DNA from: UBA10649 sp963842725
GTDB lineage: Bacteria; Actinomycetota; Actinomycetes; S36-B12
DNA: 64,000 nt
Direction: 5' to 3'
Assembly (NCBI GenBank): GCA_963842725.1
Contig: CAWJHN010000004.1
Span: 558,001 to 622,000, forward strand
A program made the position numbers and the translations under genes. Positions 40,991 through 48,973 of this stretch are shown in pieces. Numbering within the stretch: the stretch's first letter is position 1; the number at the start of each line of letters is the position of its first letter. The notes under the pieces were generated by a model that ran no database searches, was not told the origin of the DNA, and saw nothing but the letters and a program-made list of their open reading frames with translations.

Positions 40991-43489
40991 GTGACCGAGA
41001 ACACCGCCACGATGGTCGAAATCGAAGCCACGATGGTCCTGTCCGGTATCTCCAAGAACTATTCCGGGGTGGCCGCACTCACGGACGTCTCGTTCGACGT
41101 GCGCCCCGGAGAGGTCCACGCGCTGCTCGGCGAGAACGGTGCCGGCAAGTCGACGCTCATGAACGTGGCATCCGGCACGACGCAGCCCGACTCGGGGACG
41201 ATCTCGATCGGTCGCGAGGTCGTGACGGCGCTGACTCCTCCGCTCGCCATGTCGCTCGGCATCGCGATCGTGCATCAGCATCCCGCCGTCCTCGAGGACC
41301 TCACGGTCGCGGAGAACATTCGCCTCGCCGTGCCATCGCAGTTCCTCAACGGCCCCGGATCCCGCAAGCAGGCCATGCAGGCGATGCTCGACGACGTCGG
41401 GTCGACCGCGCATCTCGAGGACCGGGTGGGCAGCCTGAGCATCGCCCAGAAGCACCTGCTCGAACTGGCCAAGGCGCTCGTCATGAAGCCCAAGGTCCTG
41501 ATTCTCGACGAACCGACGGCCCCCCTTGGCCAGGCCTCCGTCGACCTGCTCTTCGAGCGGGTGCGGATGGCCGCGGCCTCGGGCACCGCGATCGTCTACA
41601 TCACCCATCGCCTCGCCGAGATCCGCCTGATCGCGCAGCGCGTGACCGTGCTGCGCGACGGCAAGTACCGCGGCACGTCGAATGTCGAGGACGTCACCGA
41701 CGACGAGCTGCTCTCCTGGATCGTCGGGCGCCAGCTGGAGTCGACGTTCCCGCCCAAGCACGAGGCCGGCGCGACATCGGGCGAGTACCTGTCCATCGAA
41801 GGCCTGACCGGCGACGGCTTCACGGACGTCTCCGTGAGCGCTCAGACGGGTGAGATCGTCGGGGTGGCCGGCGTGGTGGGCAACGGGCAGAGCGAGCTGA
41901 TGGCGGCGCTCGCCGGGCTGAGTCGCTTCGACGGGTCCGTCCGGATCCATGGGGAGCCCCGGACTGCCAAGGACCAGCGGGCACGCGCCGCATACATGCC
42001 GGCAGATCGCCACCGGGAGGGTCTGATGATGACGCTCTCCGTGCGCGAGAACGCGGCCGTGGTCGCCTTGAGGCGATTCACCAAGGGCTTCTTCGTCAGC
42101 TCGAAGAGCGAGGTCGCGGATGTGGGCCGGGAACTGACCGAGCTGGCCGTGAAGGCCCCGAACATGGATGCGAATGTCGCATCGCTTTCCGGCGGCAACC
42201 AGCAGAAGGTCGTCATGGCGCGAGCCCTTCTGTCCGAGCCCTCGATCGTCATCGCCGACGAGCCGACACAGGGGGTTGATGTCGGGGCCCGCGCCGAGAT
42301 CTACCGAATCCTTCGCGAGGTCGCCGAGGTCGGGACTCCCGTCATCGTCAACTCGTCGGATGCGAAGGAGCTCGAGGGCCTGTGCGACCGGGTCATCGTC
42401 ATGTCCCGCGGACACGTGGTGAAGGAGCTGGCGGGCGACGAGGTCACCGAGGAGCGCATCGTCTCGGCCGCGGTCAGCGCGACGGCCCATTCGACGAAGG
42501 GCGAGGGAGCCAAGACCGTCCGGTCGAGCCGGGTCAAGCGCTTCCTCCAGGGCGACTACTCGCCCGTCCTCATCCTGGCCGTGGTCATCGTTGTTCTCGG
42601 CGCGTACGTCTACAGCACCAACGATCGGTACTTCACGGCGTTCAACATCACGGCGATCCAGGGTCTGATCGCGGCGCTCGGCTTCATCGCGATGGGCCAG
42701 ACGATCGCATTGATGGCGGGGGGCATCGACCTTTCCGTCGGACCACTAGCCGGCTTCCTCGTCGTCATCGCCTCATTCTTCGTCGGTGCCGAGAGCACGT
42801 TCGGCCAGATCCTCCTCGGATTCGTGCTCATGCTCCTGGCCTCCGTCATCACGGGATCGGTCAACGGATTCCTCATCCGGTACGGCAAGTTCACGCCCGT
42901 AGCGGCAACCCTCGCCGTGTATATCGCCCTTCAGGGGCTGTCGTACGTGCTGCGCGACGGACCCGACGGGATCATCAACTCGTCGGTGACGGGCGCGATC
43001 AAGACCAAGATCGGGCCCTTCCCGGTCGCGTTCATCGTCCTTGTCATCTTCGCTTTCGCACTCGAGGCCGCCCTGCGATACAGCCGTTGGGGCCTGACGC
43101 TCCGGGCCGTGGGATCGAACGAGGAGGCCGCTCGCCGCGTGGGCGTCCGCGTCAACCGCACGGTGATGCTGGCGTACGTCGCTGTATCCCTGTGCGTGTT
43201 CATCGGGGGCCTCATGCTCATGGCGCAGATCGGCATCGGCGATCCGTCCCAGGGGGCCAACTTCACGCTGACGTCCATCACCGCCGTAGTCCTCGGCGGG
43301 ACCAGCCTGCTCGGTGGTCGTGGCACCTTCGTCGGCACGCTGCTCGGTGCCGGACTGATCATCCAGGTGCTCAACGCCACGACGTTCCTCGGGCTGGACC
43401 AATGGTCCACGTACTTCTTCCAGGGCACGCTCATCGTCGTCGCAGCCATCGTCTACAGCCAGGTGCGCGGCAGGCGCGCCGTCGTCTAG
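40991..43489 (+). CDS. ABC transporter: tandem ATPase fused to a CUT2 permease
   Basis: This is an 832-residue fusion. The first nucleotide-binding domain has Walker A GENGAGKST (about 47-55), signature LSIAQKHLLELAKAL and Walker B VLILDEPTAP. The second has a degenerate P-loop GVVGNGQSEL but a good signature LSGGNQQKVVMARAL and ADEPTQGVDVGARAE. From about residue 505 a full RbsC-type permease follows (GQTIALMAGGIDLSVGPLAG, VVLGGTSLLGGRGTFVGTLLGAGL). RbsA- and RbsC-like parts are usually separate. GTG 40991 has an upstream AAGGAG. With the permease at 38604 and binding protein at 39731 it completes the importer. Confidence 0.92.
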   Translation: MTENTATMVEIEATMVLSGISKNYSGVAALTDVSFDVRPGEVHALLGENGAGKSTLMNVASGTTQPDSGTISIGREVVTALTPPLAMSLGIAIVHQHPAVLEDLTVAENIRLAVPSQFLNGPGSRKQAMQAMLDDVGSTAHLEDRVGSLSIAQKHLLELAKALVMKPKVLILDEPTAPLGQASVDLLFERVRMAAASGTAIVYITHRLAEIRLIAQRVTVLRDGKYRGTSNVEDVTDDELLSWIVGRQLESTFPPKHEAGATSGEYLSIEGLTGDGFTDVSVSAQTGEIVGVAGVVGNGQSELMAALAGLSRFDGSVRIHGEPRTAKDQRARAAYMPADRHREGLMMTLSVRENAAVVALRRFTKGFFVSSKSEVADVGRELTELAVKAPNMDANVASLSGGNQQKVVMARALLSEPSIVIADEPTQGVDVGARAEIYRILREVAEVGTPVIVNSSDAKELEGLCDRVIVMSRGHVVKELAGDEVTEERIVSAAVSATAHSTKGEGAKTVRSSRVKRFLQGDYSPVLILAVVIVVLGAYVYSTNDRYFTAFNITAIQGLIAALGFIAMGQTIALMAGGIDLSVGPLAGFLVVIASFFVGAESTFGQILLGFVLMLLASVITGSVNGFLIRYGKFTPVAATLAVYIALQGLSYVLRDGPDGIINSSVTGAIKTKIGPFPVAFIVLVIFAFALEAALRYSRWGLTLRAVGSNEEAARRVGVRVNRTVMLAYVAVSLCVFIGGLMLMAQIGIGDPSQGANFTLTSITAVVLGGTSLLGGRGTFVGTLLGAGLIIQVLNATTFLGLDQWSTYFFQGTLIVVAAIVYSQVRGRRAVV

Positions 43490-43513
43490 GCCCACCCCGA
43501 AAGGAAGTTGAAC

Positions 43514-44575
43514 ATGCTCGCAGCGCGTTTCTACGGCGCAAAGGACATCCGGATCGAGGAAGTCGACGTGCCCAGCATCAAGGCACCCGACGATGTGCTG
43601 CTCGAGATCTCCTACTGCGGAATCTGCGGGACCGACCTGCACGAGTACCTCGTTGGCCCCATCGTGACGCCCACGTCGCCGCACCCGCTGACGGGCGTGA
43701 CCCTGCCGCAGACCCTGGGCCATGAGTTCTCGGCGACCGTCGCGGAGATCGGGTCCGACGTCCATGACGTGCGAGTCGGCGATCGGGTGTCGGTCTGCCC
43801 GGCGATCGTCTGCGGTCGCTGCTACCACTGCCGTCGCGGGAACGGCCACCTGTGCGTCAGGTTCGCGTGCACGGGACTGAGCGCGGAGACGGGGGCTCTG
43901 GCCAACTTCGCCGTCGTGAAGGAGTCCCAGGTGGCCAAGCTTCCTGACGAGGTCTCCGATCTCGAGGGTGCCGTGATCGAGCCGGCATGCGTCGCGGCCT
44001 ACGGAGTCGACCGCGCCGGAGTCACCGGTGGGGACATCGTCCTCGTCACCGGTGCGGGACCCATCGGCATCCTGTCCGCGATGTACGCGAGCGCCGTCGG
44101 CGCCGCGACCGTCGTCATCGCCGAGCCCAATCCCAACCGTGCGGCCCTTGCGCGTGCGATGGACATCGGTCACGTCGTCGATCCCACCGCGGATGGCTTC
44201 GCCGAGATGATCGCCGACCTCACCGATGGCGTCGGCGTCGACCTGGCCGTCGAGTGCTCGGGCACGACACCCGGCCTCGCGACGTCGATCTCGGCCACCC
44301 GAGCGAGGGGGAGCGTCGTGCAGACCGGACTGCACACCAAGCCGGCGACCGTGGACATGATGGAACTGGCCAACAAGGACATCTCACTGCACGGCAGCTG
44401 GTGCTACTACCTCACGGACTGGCCCCGAGTCATCCGGATGGTCGCCGCTGGCAAGTTCCCCGTCGCGAAGGCAGTCACCACGACGATCAATCTCCCCGAC
44501 GTCGTGACCCTGGGGTTCGACGTGCTGGTCGATCCCACCGGAGATCAGCTCAAGGTCCTCGTCCGATCCAACTAG
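43514..44575 (+). CDS. Zinc alcohol dehydrogenase, 2,3-butanediol dehydrogenase-like
   Basis: This 353-residue MDR enzyme most resembles (R,R)-butanediol dehydrogenases: ISYCGICGTDLHEYLVGPIV, HPLTGVTLPQTLGHEFSATV, structural zinc in PAIVCGRCYHCRRGNGHLC, and NAD fold VTGAGPIGILSAMYAS. It would oxidise a vicinal diol or polyol to a ketol. ATG 43514 has AAGGAAG six bases upstream; a TTG six bases earlier is the alternative. It follows the transporter by 24 bases in the same operon, so it may act on the imported compound directly. Confidence 0.87.
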   Translation: MLAARFYGAKDIRIEEVDVPSIKAPDDVLLEISYCGICGTDLHEYLVGPIVTPTSPHPLTGVTLPQTLGHEFSATVAEIGSDVHDVRVGDRVSVCPAIVCGRCYHCRRGNGHLCVRFACTGLSAETGALANFAVVKESQVAKLPDEVSDLEGAVIEPACVAAYGVDRAGVTGGDIVLVTGAGPIGILSAMYASAVGAATVVIAEPNPNRAALARAMDIGHVVDPTADGFAEMIADLTDGVGVDLAVECSGTTPGLATSISATRARGSVVQTGLHTKPATVDMMELANKDISLHGSWCYYLTDWPRVIRMVAAGKFPVAKAVTTTINLPDVVTLGFDVLVDPTGDQLKVLVRSN

Positions 44576-44602
44576 TCGTCCGCGTCTGCAGAGGAGAGTC
44601 AC

Positions 44603-45145
44603 ATGGGCATGGAACTTCAGGCAGTGCATCACGTCGGACTGGTCGTGAAGGACCTGGACCGCTCCATCTACTTCTACCACGACATCCTGGGCCTGCCGTT
44701 CGCGAACGAGGTGACCCCCTGGTTCTCGGGACCCCAGCTCGAGAAGGGCGTCGGGGTGCCCGGCGCCACCCTTCGCCAGACCAGCCTGTGGGTCGGTGAG
44801 CACTCGACGATGGAGCTCATCGAGTACGGCAATCGTCCTGCGGACAACACCACCCACATCCCGAACAATTACCTGGGCGCGGCGCACGTGTGCTTCAAGG
44901 TGGAGAACATCGAGGCGACCAAGGCGGAGCTCGAGTCGAAGGGCGTCGTGTTCTACACGGATGTCAACGTCGTCGACGAGGGCCCGCTGGCCGGGTGGCG
45001 GTGGTGCTACTTCAGCGACCCCGACGGCCTGGCCCTCGAGCTCGTCGAGATCGCCTACTACCTGAAGGAAGAGCGCGAGGCGGCCATCGCTGCGTACCTG
45101 GCCACCCGACCCACGCTGGCCGAATGCGAAGCCCGCAACGCCTGA
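44603..45145 (+). CDS. VOC (glyoxalase-fold) family protein
   Basis: This 180-residue protein has two VOC modules: VHHVGLVVKDLDRSIYFYHDILGLPF and AAHVCFKVENIEATKAEL, ending FSDPDGLALELVEI. Metal-ligand candidates are the His of HHVGL, Glu of MELIEY, His of AHVCF and Glu of LELVE, a complete glyoxalase-like set. Probably an epimerase, isomerase or lyase of the route. GGAGAG ribosome site before ATG 44603. Last gene of the transporter operon. Confidence 0.82.
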   Translation: MGMELQAVHHVGLVVKDLDRSIYFYHDILGLPFANEVTPWFSGPQLEKGVGVPGATLRQTSLWVGEHSTMELIEYGNRPADNTTHIPNNYLGAAHVCFKVENIEATKAELESKGVVFYTDVNVVDEGPLAGWRWCYFSDPDGLALELVEIAYYLKEEREAAIAAYLATRPTLAECEARNA

Positions 45146-45166
45146 TTGATGACTATCACTGAACGC

Positions 45167-45222
45167 TTGACCCGACTTCACCCATACTGTTAACTGATAC
45201 TGAACAAAGCACCGTGCTTTGT
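45167..45222 (+). promoter_or_regulatory. M24-operon promoter with reversed operator (site C) and a 9-bp inverted repeat
   Basis: TTGACC (45167-45172), 17 bases, TTAACT (45190-45195) is a plausible promoter. The minus-strand sequence of 45188-45207, TTGTTCAGTATCAGTTAACA, matches sites A and B (TTGTnCAGTA core), so a repressor would cover the -10. Immediately after, ACAAAGCAC (45204-45212) and GTGCTTTGT (45214-45222) form a 9-bp inverted repeat about one base. Confidence 0.5.
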
Positions 45223-45241
45223 CCGCCACTGGAGGGTACTG

Positions 45242-46648
45242 ATGGCCTCGCCGACCTACGGAAGCATGAGCGTTGACTGGGAGAACCGGCTCGACATGGA
45301 GCGCCTCCGCAAGGAGCGGCTGGGCCGCCTCAACTCCACCCTCGCCGGGTCGGAGCTTGGCTCCCTGCTGACGTTCGACTTCAACAACATCCGGTACATG
45401 ACCGGGACCCACATCGGCACCTGGGCGATCGACAAGATGATCCGATTCGCGGTACTTCCTCGCGGCGGAGCTCCGGTCCTGTGGGACTTCGGGTCCGCCG
45501 CACGACACCACCAGTTGCAGACTCCCTGGCTGGACCTGGACTACACGGCCGCGCATGCGGACGCCGGGCTGTCCGGACACGAGCCGCACCACGGCGCCGT
45601 AGTCGGCTCGGGGGCGCGGGCGGGCATCTCCACCCTTCGCGGAACGATCGGCCCGGCCGCCAAGCGCGCGGATGACGTCGCGAAGAAGGTCTACGAGGTC
45701 CTCGCCGAGCGCGGACTCCAGAATGAGCCGATCGGCGTCGACATCATCGAGATGCCGGTGCTGTTCGCCATGCAGGCCCTGGGCATGAAGGTCGTCGACG
45801 GCCAGCAGGTCTTCCTCGAGGCTCGAAAGATCAAGACCGCGGACGAGATCGGCCTGCTCACTCACGCCGCTTCCATGGTCGACGCCGCCTACGAGGACCT
45901 GTACGAGTTCCTGCGTCCGGGCGTGAAGGAGAACGAGTGCGTCGGGCTGGTCGCCAAGACCCTGTACGACCTGGGGTCCGAGCACGTCGAGGGGGTCAAC
46001 GCGATCTCCGGCGAGCGGTGCTCACCGCACCCGCACGTGTACAGCGACCGCATCATCCGTCCGGGTGATCCGGCCTTCTTCGACATCCTGCACAGCTACA
46101 ACGGCTATCGCACCTGCTACTACCGGACCTTCGCGGTGGGCAGCGCCTCGCCGGCGCAGCGTGATGCGTACACGATCTGCCGCGAGTACATGGACCGCGC
46201 CATCGAGATGGTCAAGCCCGGGGTCACGACGGCAGAGATCTGCGAGCTCTGGCCGACGGCACAGGAGTTCGGCTTCGCGAACGAGGAGGCCGCCTTCGCC
46301 CTGCAGTACGGCCATGGCGTCGGACTGAGCATCTGGGAGCGCCCGATCTTCAGCCGCCTGACGTCCTTCGACGCCCCCGAGACCCTCGAAGAGGGCATGG
46401 TCTTCGCGCTGGAGACCTACTGGCCGGCCAAGGACGGCTGGGGCGCCGCGCGCATCGAGGAGGAGGTCATCGTGCGCAAGGACGGTGCCGAGGTCATCAC
46501 CAAGTTCCCGGCGGAGGAGCTTCTCGTGGCGGGCAAGCGCTACTACACGACCGGTGGCCCCCTGAACACCCTGCGCGACTCGCAGTCGCACCGGAACACG
46601 TCCACCCATGCGGAGTTCGCTGCCGACGCAGCCGAGCCGAAGGCCTGA
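45242..46648 (+). CDS. M24-family 'pita-bread' protein (Xaa-Pro peptidase/creatinase-like) with altered metal site
   Basis: This is a 468-residue two-domain protein. The N-terminal creatinase-like domain has LLTFDFNNIRYMTGTHIGTW. The C-terminal pita-bread domain retains Asp281 (FFDILHSYNGY), His358 (YGHGVGLSIWE), Glu391 (MVFALETYW) and Glu406 (ARIEEEV), but the second Asp of the peptidase pattern is Cys292 (GYRTCYYRTF instead of GYxxDxTRTF). It is therefore probably not a normal dinuclear aminopeptidase. The superfamily also includes creatinase and the DMSP lyase DddP, so a C-N or C-S/C-O bond-cleaving catabolic role is possible. First gene of an operon with the TIM-barrel, reductase and YciI-like genes. 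Confidence 0.8.
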   Translation: MASPTYGSMSVDWENRLDMERLRKERLGRLNSTLAGSELGSLLTFDFNNIRYMTGTHIGTWAIDKMIRFAVLPRGGAPVLWDFGSAARHHQLQTPWLDLDYTAAHADAGLSGHEPHHGAVVGSGARAGISTLRGTIGPAAKRADDVAKKVYEVLAERGLQNEPIGVDIIEMPVLFAMQALGMKVVDGQQVFLEARKIKTADEIGLLTHAASMVDAAYEDLYEFLRPGVKENECVGLVAKTLYDLGSEHVEGVNAISGERCSPHPHVYSDRIIRPGDPAFFDILHSYNGYRTCYYRTFAVGSASPAQRDAYTICREYMDRAIEMVKPGVTTAEICELWPTAQEFGFANEEAAFALQYGHGVGLSIWERPIFSRLTSFDAPETLEEGMVFALETYWPAKDGWGAARIEEEVIVRKDGAEVITKFPAEELLVAGKRYYTTGGPLNTLRDSQSHRNTSTHAEFAADAAEPKA

Positions 46649-46672
46649 TCAGACCACCGAAGGGCACGACTG

Positions 46673-47893
46673 ATGGATCTCGGCAACGGCTACGGCCACC
46701 TGACCTACTCGACCCTGGTGCATCCGGGGGACACCTGGGTCGAGATGCGGGAGAGCCTGGAGACGTATCTGCCCGAGGTCAAGCGCCGGTTCAGTCCGGA
46801 TGCCCCGATGGGCGTCTCGCTGCGGATCTCCAACTCCTCGGCGGAGACGCTGATCAACGACCCGGCCGAGCGAGCCTGGGTGAAGGCGTTCCTCGACGAC
46901 AACGACCTGTATGTGTACACGGTCAATGCGTTTCCCTTCGGGCCCTTCAAGGGCGAGATCGTCAAGGAGCGCGTCTACGAGCCGGACTGGAGCACGGAGG
47001 AGCGCACGCGCTACACGATGAACGTGGCCACGATCCTGACCGAGATCACCGGACCGGAGGTGGAGCCGACCATCCAGAGTGCCCCGCTCGCCTTCCGCCC
47101 GAAGGTGGCGGACGACGCGTACATCGCCGAGTTCACCGAGAACCTGCTGCGCGTCGTGGCCCACCTCATGGATCTGGAGAAGAGCACCGGACGCCGGGTC
47201 AAGCTGGCCCTCGAGCCGGAGCCGTACTGCTTCCTGGAGACCATCGAGGAGACGGTGGAGTACTTCAACGCCTACGTCTACTCGCTGGACGCGGCGATCC
47301 GGCTGTCGCAGTTGAGCGGCCAGCCGCTGGCCGAGGTGTTCGGTGGGGTCCGACGCCACCTCGGGGTGGTGTTCGACATCTGCCACCAGTCGGTCGAGTT
47401 CGAGGACATCACCGATGACCTCCACCTTCTGATGAACGCGGGAATCCCCATCTTCAAGCTCCAGGAGGCCGCCGCGCTCCTGGTCCCTGAGGTCACGCCG
47501 GAGATCGTCGAGGAGCTCAGGAAGTACACCGGCACCATCTACCTCAGCCAGACGACCGAGCTCCGCGACGGCGTGCTGACGAAGTTCCTCAACCTCGAGG
47601 ATGCGATCGCCGGCTGGGAGGCCGACCCGGGACCGCGCGAGTGGCGCACGCACTTCCACGTGCCGGTGTTCCTGAAGGATCTCGGTCCCTTCCAGACCAC
47701 CAGGTCGGGCATCGATGCCGCCTTGGCGGTGCATGCGAAGACGCCGCTCTCCACGCACCTGGAGATCGAGACCTACACCTGGGACGTCCTTCCCGACCAC
47801 CTGAAGACGGGCGACATCACCGAGTACGTCGTGCGCGAGCTCGAGTACGTCCGGGACGAGCTCGGGCGGCAGGTTGCGGCCCTGAGCGCATGA
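46673..47893 (+). CDS. EboE-like TIM-barrel protein
   Basis: This 406-residue protein's opening, YGHLTYSTLVHPGDTWVEMRE then VKRRFSPDAPMGVSLRISNSSAETL, is the pattern I know from EboE-type 'metabolite traffic' proteins. Those are xylose-isomerase-like TIM barrels from ebo clusters. Likely metal/active-site segments are VNAFPFGPFKG, KLALEPEPYCFLET, GVVFDICHQSVEF and HFHVPVFL. None of the other ebo genes (prenyltransferase, dehydroquinate-synthase-like) are present here, so this may be a catabolic paralogue acting on a sugar-like compound. Its stop overlaps the next gene's ATG (ATGA). Confidence 0.72.
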   Translation: MDLGNGYGHLTYSTLVHPGDTWVEMRESLETYLPEVKRRFSPDAPMGVSLRISNSSAETLINDPAERAWVKAFLDDNDLYVYTVNAFPFGPFKGEIVKERVYEPDWSTEERTRYTMNVATILTEITGPEVEPTIQSAPLAFRPKVADDAYIAEFTENLLRVVAHLMDLEKSTGRRVKLALEPEPYCFLETIEETVEYFNAYVYSLDAAIRLSQLSGQPLAEVFGGVRRHLGVVFDICHQSVEFEDITDDLHLLMNAGIPIFKLQEAAALLVPEVTPEIVEELRKYTGTIYLSQTTELRDGVLTKFLNLEDAIAGWEADPGPREWRTHFHVPVFLKDLGPFQTTRSGIDAALAVHAKTPLSTHLEIETYTWDVLPDHLKTGDITEYVVRELEYVRDELGRQVAALSA

Positions 47894-48966
47894 GCCGCAT
47901 CGCCGTCCTCGGAGCGGGGGCGAACGGCGCGTCGATCGGCGCCGACCTGACGCGCGCGGGCCTCGATGTGGTTCTCATCGAGCAGTGGCCCGAGCATGTG
48001 CAGGCGATGCGCGAGCGCGGAGTGCGCGTCGAGATGCCCGGGGAGACCCAGGTGACGCCGGTACGCGTCCACAACCTGTGCGAGGTCGCCACGCTGCGCG
48101 AGCAGTTCGACACCGTTCTCGTCCTGATGAAGGCCTACGACACACGGTGGGCCTGCCAGCTCATCGAGCCGTACGTGAAGGCCGACGGGCTGGTCGTCGG
48201 CGTCCAGAACGGTATGACGACGGGGGTCGTCGCCGATGTCGTGGGCAGCGAGCGGACGATGGGCTCGGTCATCGAGATCTCGTCCACGATGTACGAGCCC
48301 GGGGTCGTCGAGCGGCACTCCCCGCCGGACCGTTCCTGGTTCGCGGTCGGGTCCGTCCACCCGGCCGCGGCGGGGCGCGAGTCCGAGGTCGCCGGACTCC
48401 TGGCCCACTCGGGCGCTGTCGACGTCGTGGACGACATCGTGGCCACCAAGTGGATGAAGCTCGTCAGCAACTGCACGACGCTGGTCACGACCGCGATCGT
48501 CGGGCTCCCGATGGCCGAGGCGGTGCAGATCCCGGCGATGCGCGCCCTGATGATCGGTGCCGGGCAGGAGGCCCTGGAGGCGGGCGCCCTGCTCGGGCTC
48601 CCGGCACTTCCGATCTTCGGCCTGAGGGCAGCCGACCTCGGGGCGGATGACCGGCTCGTGGAGCAGCTCCTCGACACGCTGCTCGAAGGCTTCGTACTGC
48701 CGCACACCACCACGACCGTCCTGCAGGACTGGACCAAGGGACGGCACAGCGAGGTCGACGACATCAACGGGCGGGTCGTCGCGGAGCGTGCGAAGCTGGG
48801 GCGGCGAGCGCCCGTCAACAGTGCGGTCGTGGATCTGGCACACCGCATCGAGCGCGGCGAGCTGTCTCCGGGCCTTGATAACCTTGACGAGCTCCTGGAC
48901 CGCGCCCGACAGGATGTCGAACCAGCAGGTCGATTCCCGGATGCCAACCTTTCCAGTAAGGAGTGA
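47890..48966 (+). CDS. Ketopantoate reductase (ApbA/PanE)-family oxidoreductase
   Basis: This 358-residue protein has the N-terminal Rossmann motif AVLGAGANGASIGADL, GVQNGMTT with the family's Asn, the catalytic Lys in ATKWMKLVSNC and SEVDDINGRVV in the C-terminal helical domain. It is longer than true PanE (about 300) and sits in a catabolic operon, so it is more likely a dehydrogenase/reductase of a 2-keto or 2-hydroxy acid intermediate than a pantothenate enzyme. ATGA overlap with the EboE-like gene. Confidence 0.82.
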   Translation: MSRIAVLGAGANGASIGADLTRAGLDVVLIEQWPEHVQAMRERGVRVEMPGETQVTPVRVHNLCEVATLREQFDTVLVLMKAYDTRWACQLIEPYVKADGLVVGVQNGMTTGVVADVVGSERTMGSVIEISSTMYEPGVVERHSPPDRSWFAVGSVHPAAAGRESEVAGLLAHSGAVDVVDDIVATKWMKLVSNCTTLVTTAIVGLPMAEAVQIPAMRALMIGAGQEALEAGALLGLPALPIFGLRAADLGADDRLVEQLLDTLLEGFVLPHTTTTVLQDWTKGRHSEVDDINGRVVAERAKLGRRAPVNSAVVDLAHRIERGELSPGLDNLDELLDRARQDVEPAGRFPDANLSSKE

Positions 48967-48973
48967 GCGGTCC

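Noticed and set aside
24528..44575. Acetoin/2,3-butanediol pathway (butanediol dehydrogenase plus acetoin dehydrogenase complex)
   Set aside because: The butanediol-dehydrogenase-like enzyme and E1-E2 fit superficially, but they are 15 kb apart under different operators, the importer is sugar-type, and many additional enzymes would have no role.
45242..46648. Calling the M24 protein the DMSP lyase DddP
   Set aside because: The fold and some N-terminal wording are similar, but the metal-ligand set differs and no DMSP-related genes accompany it.
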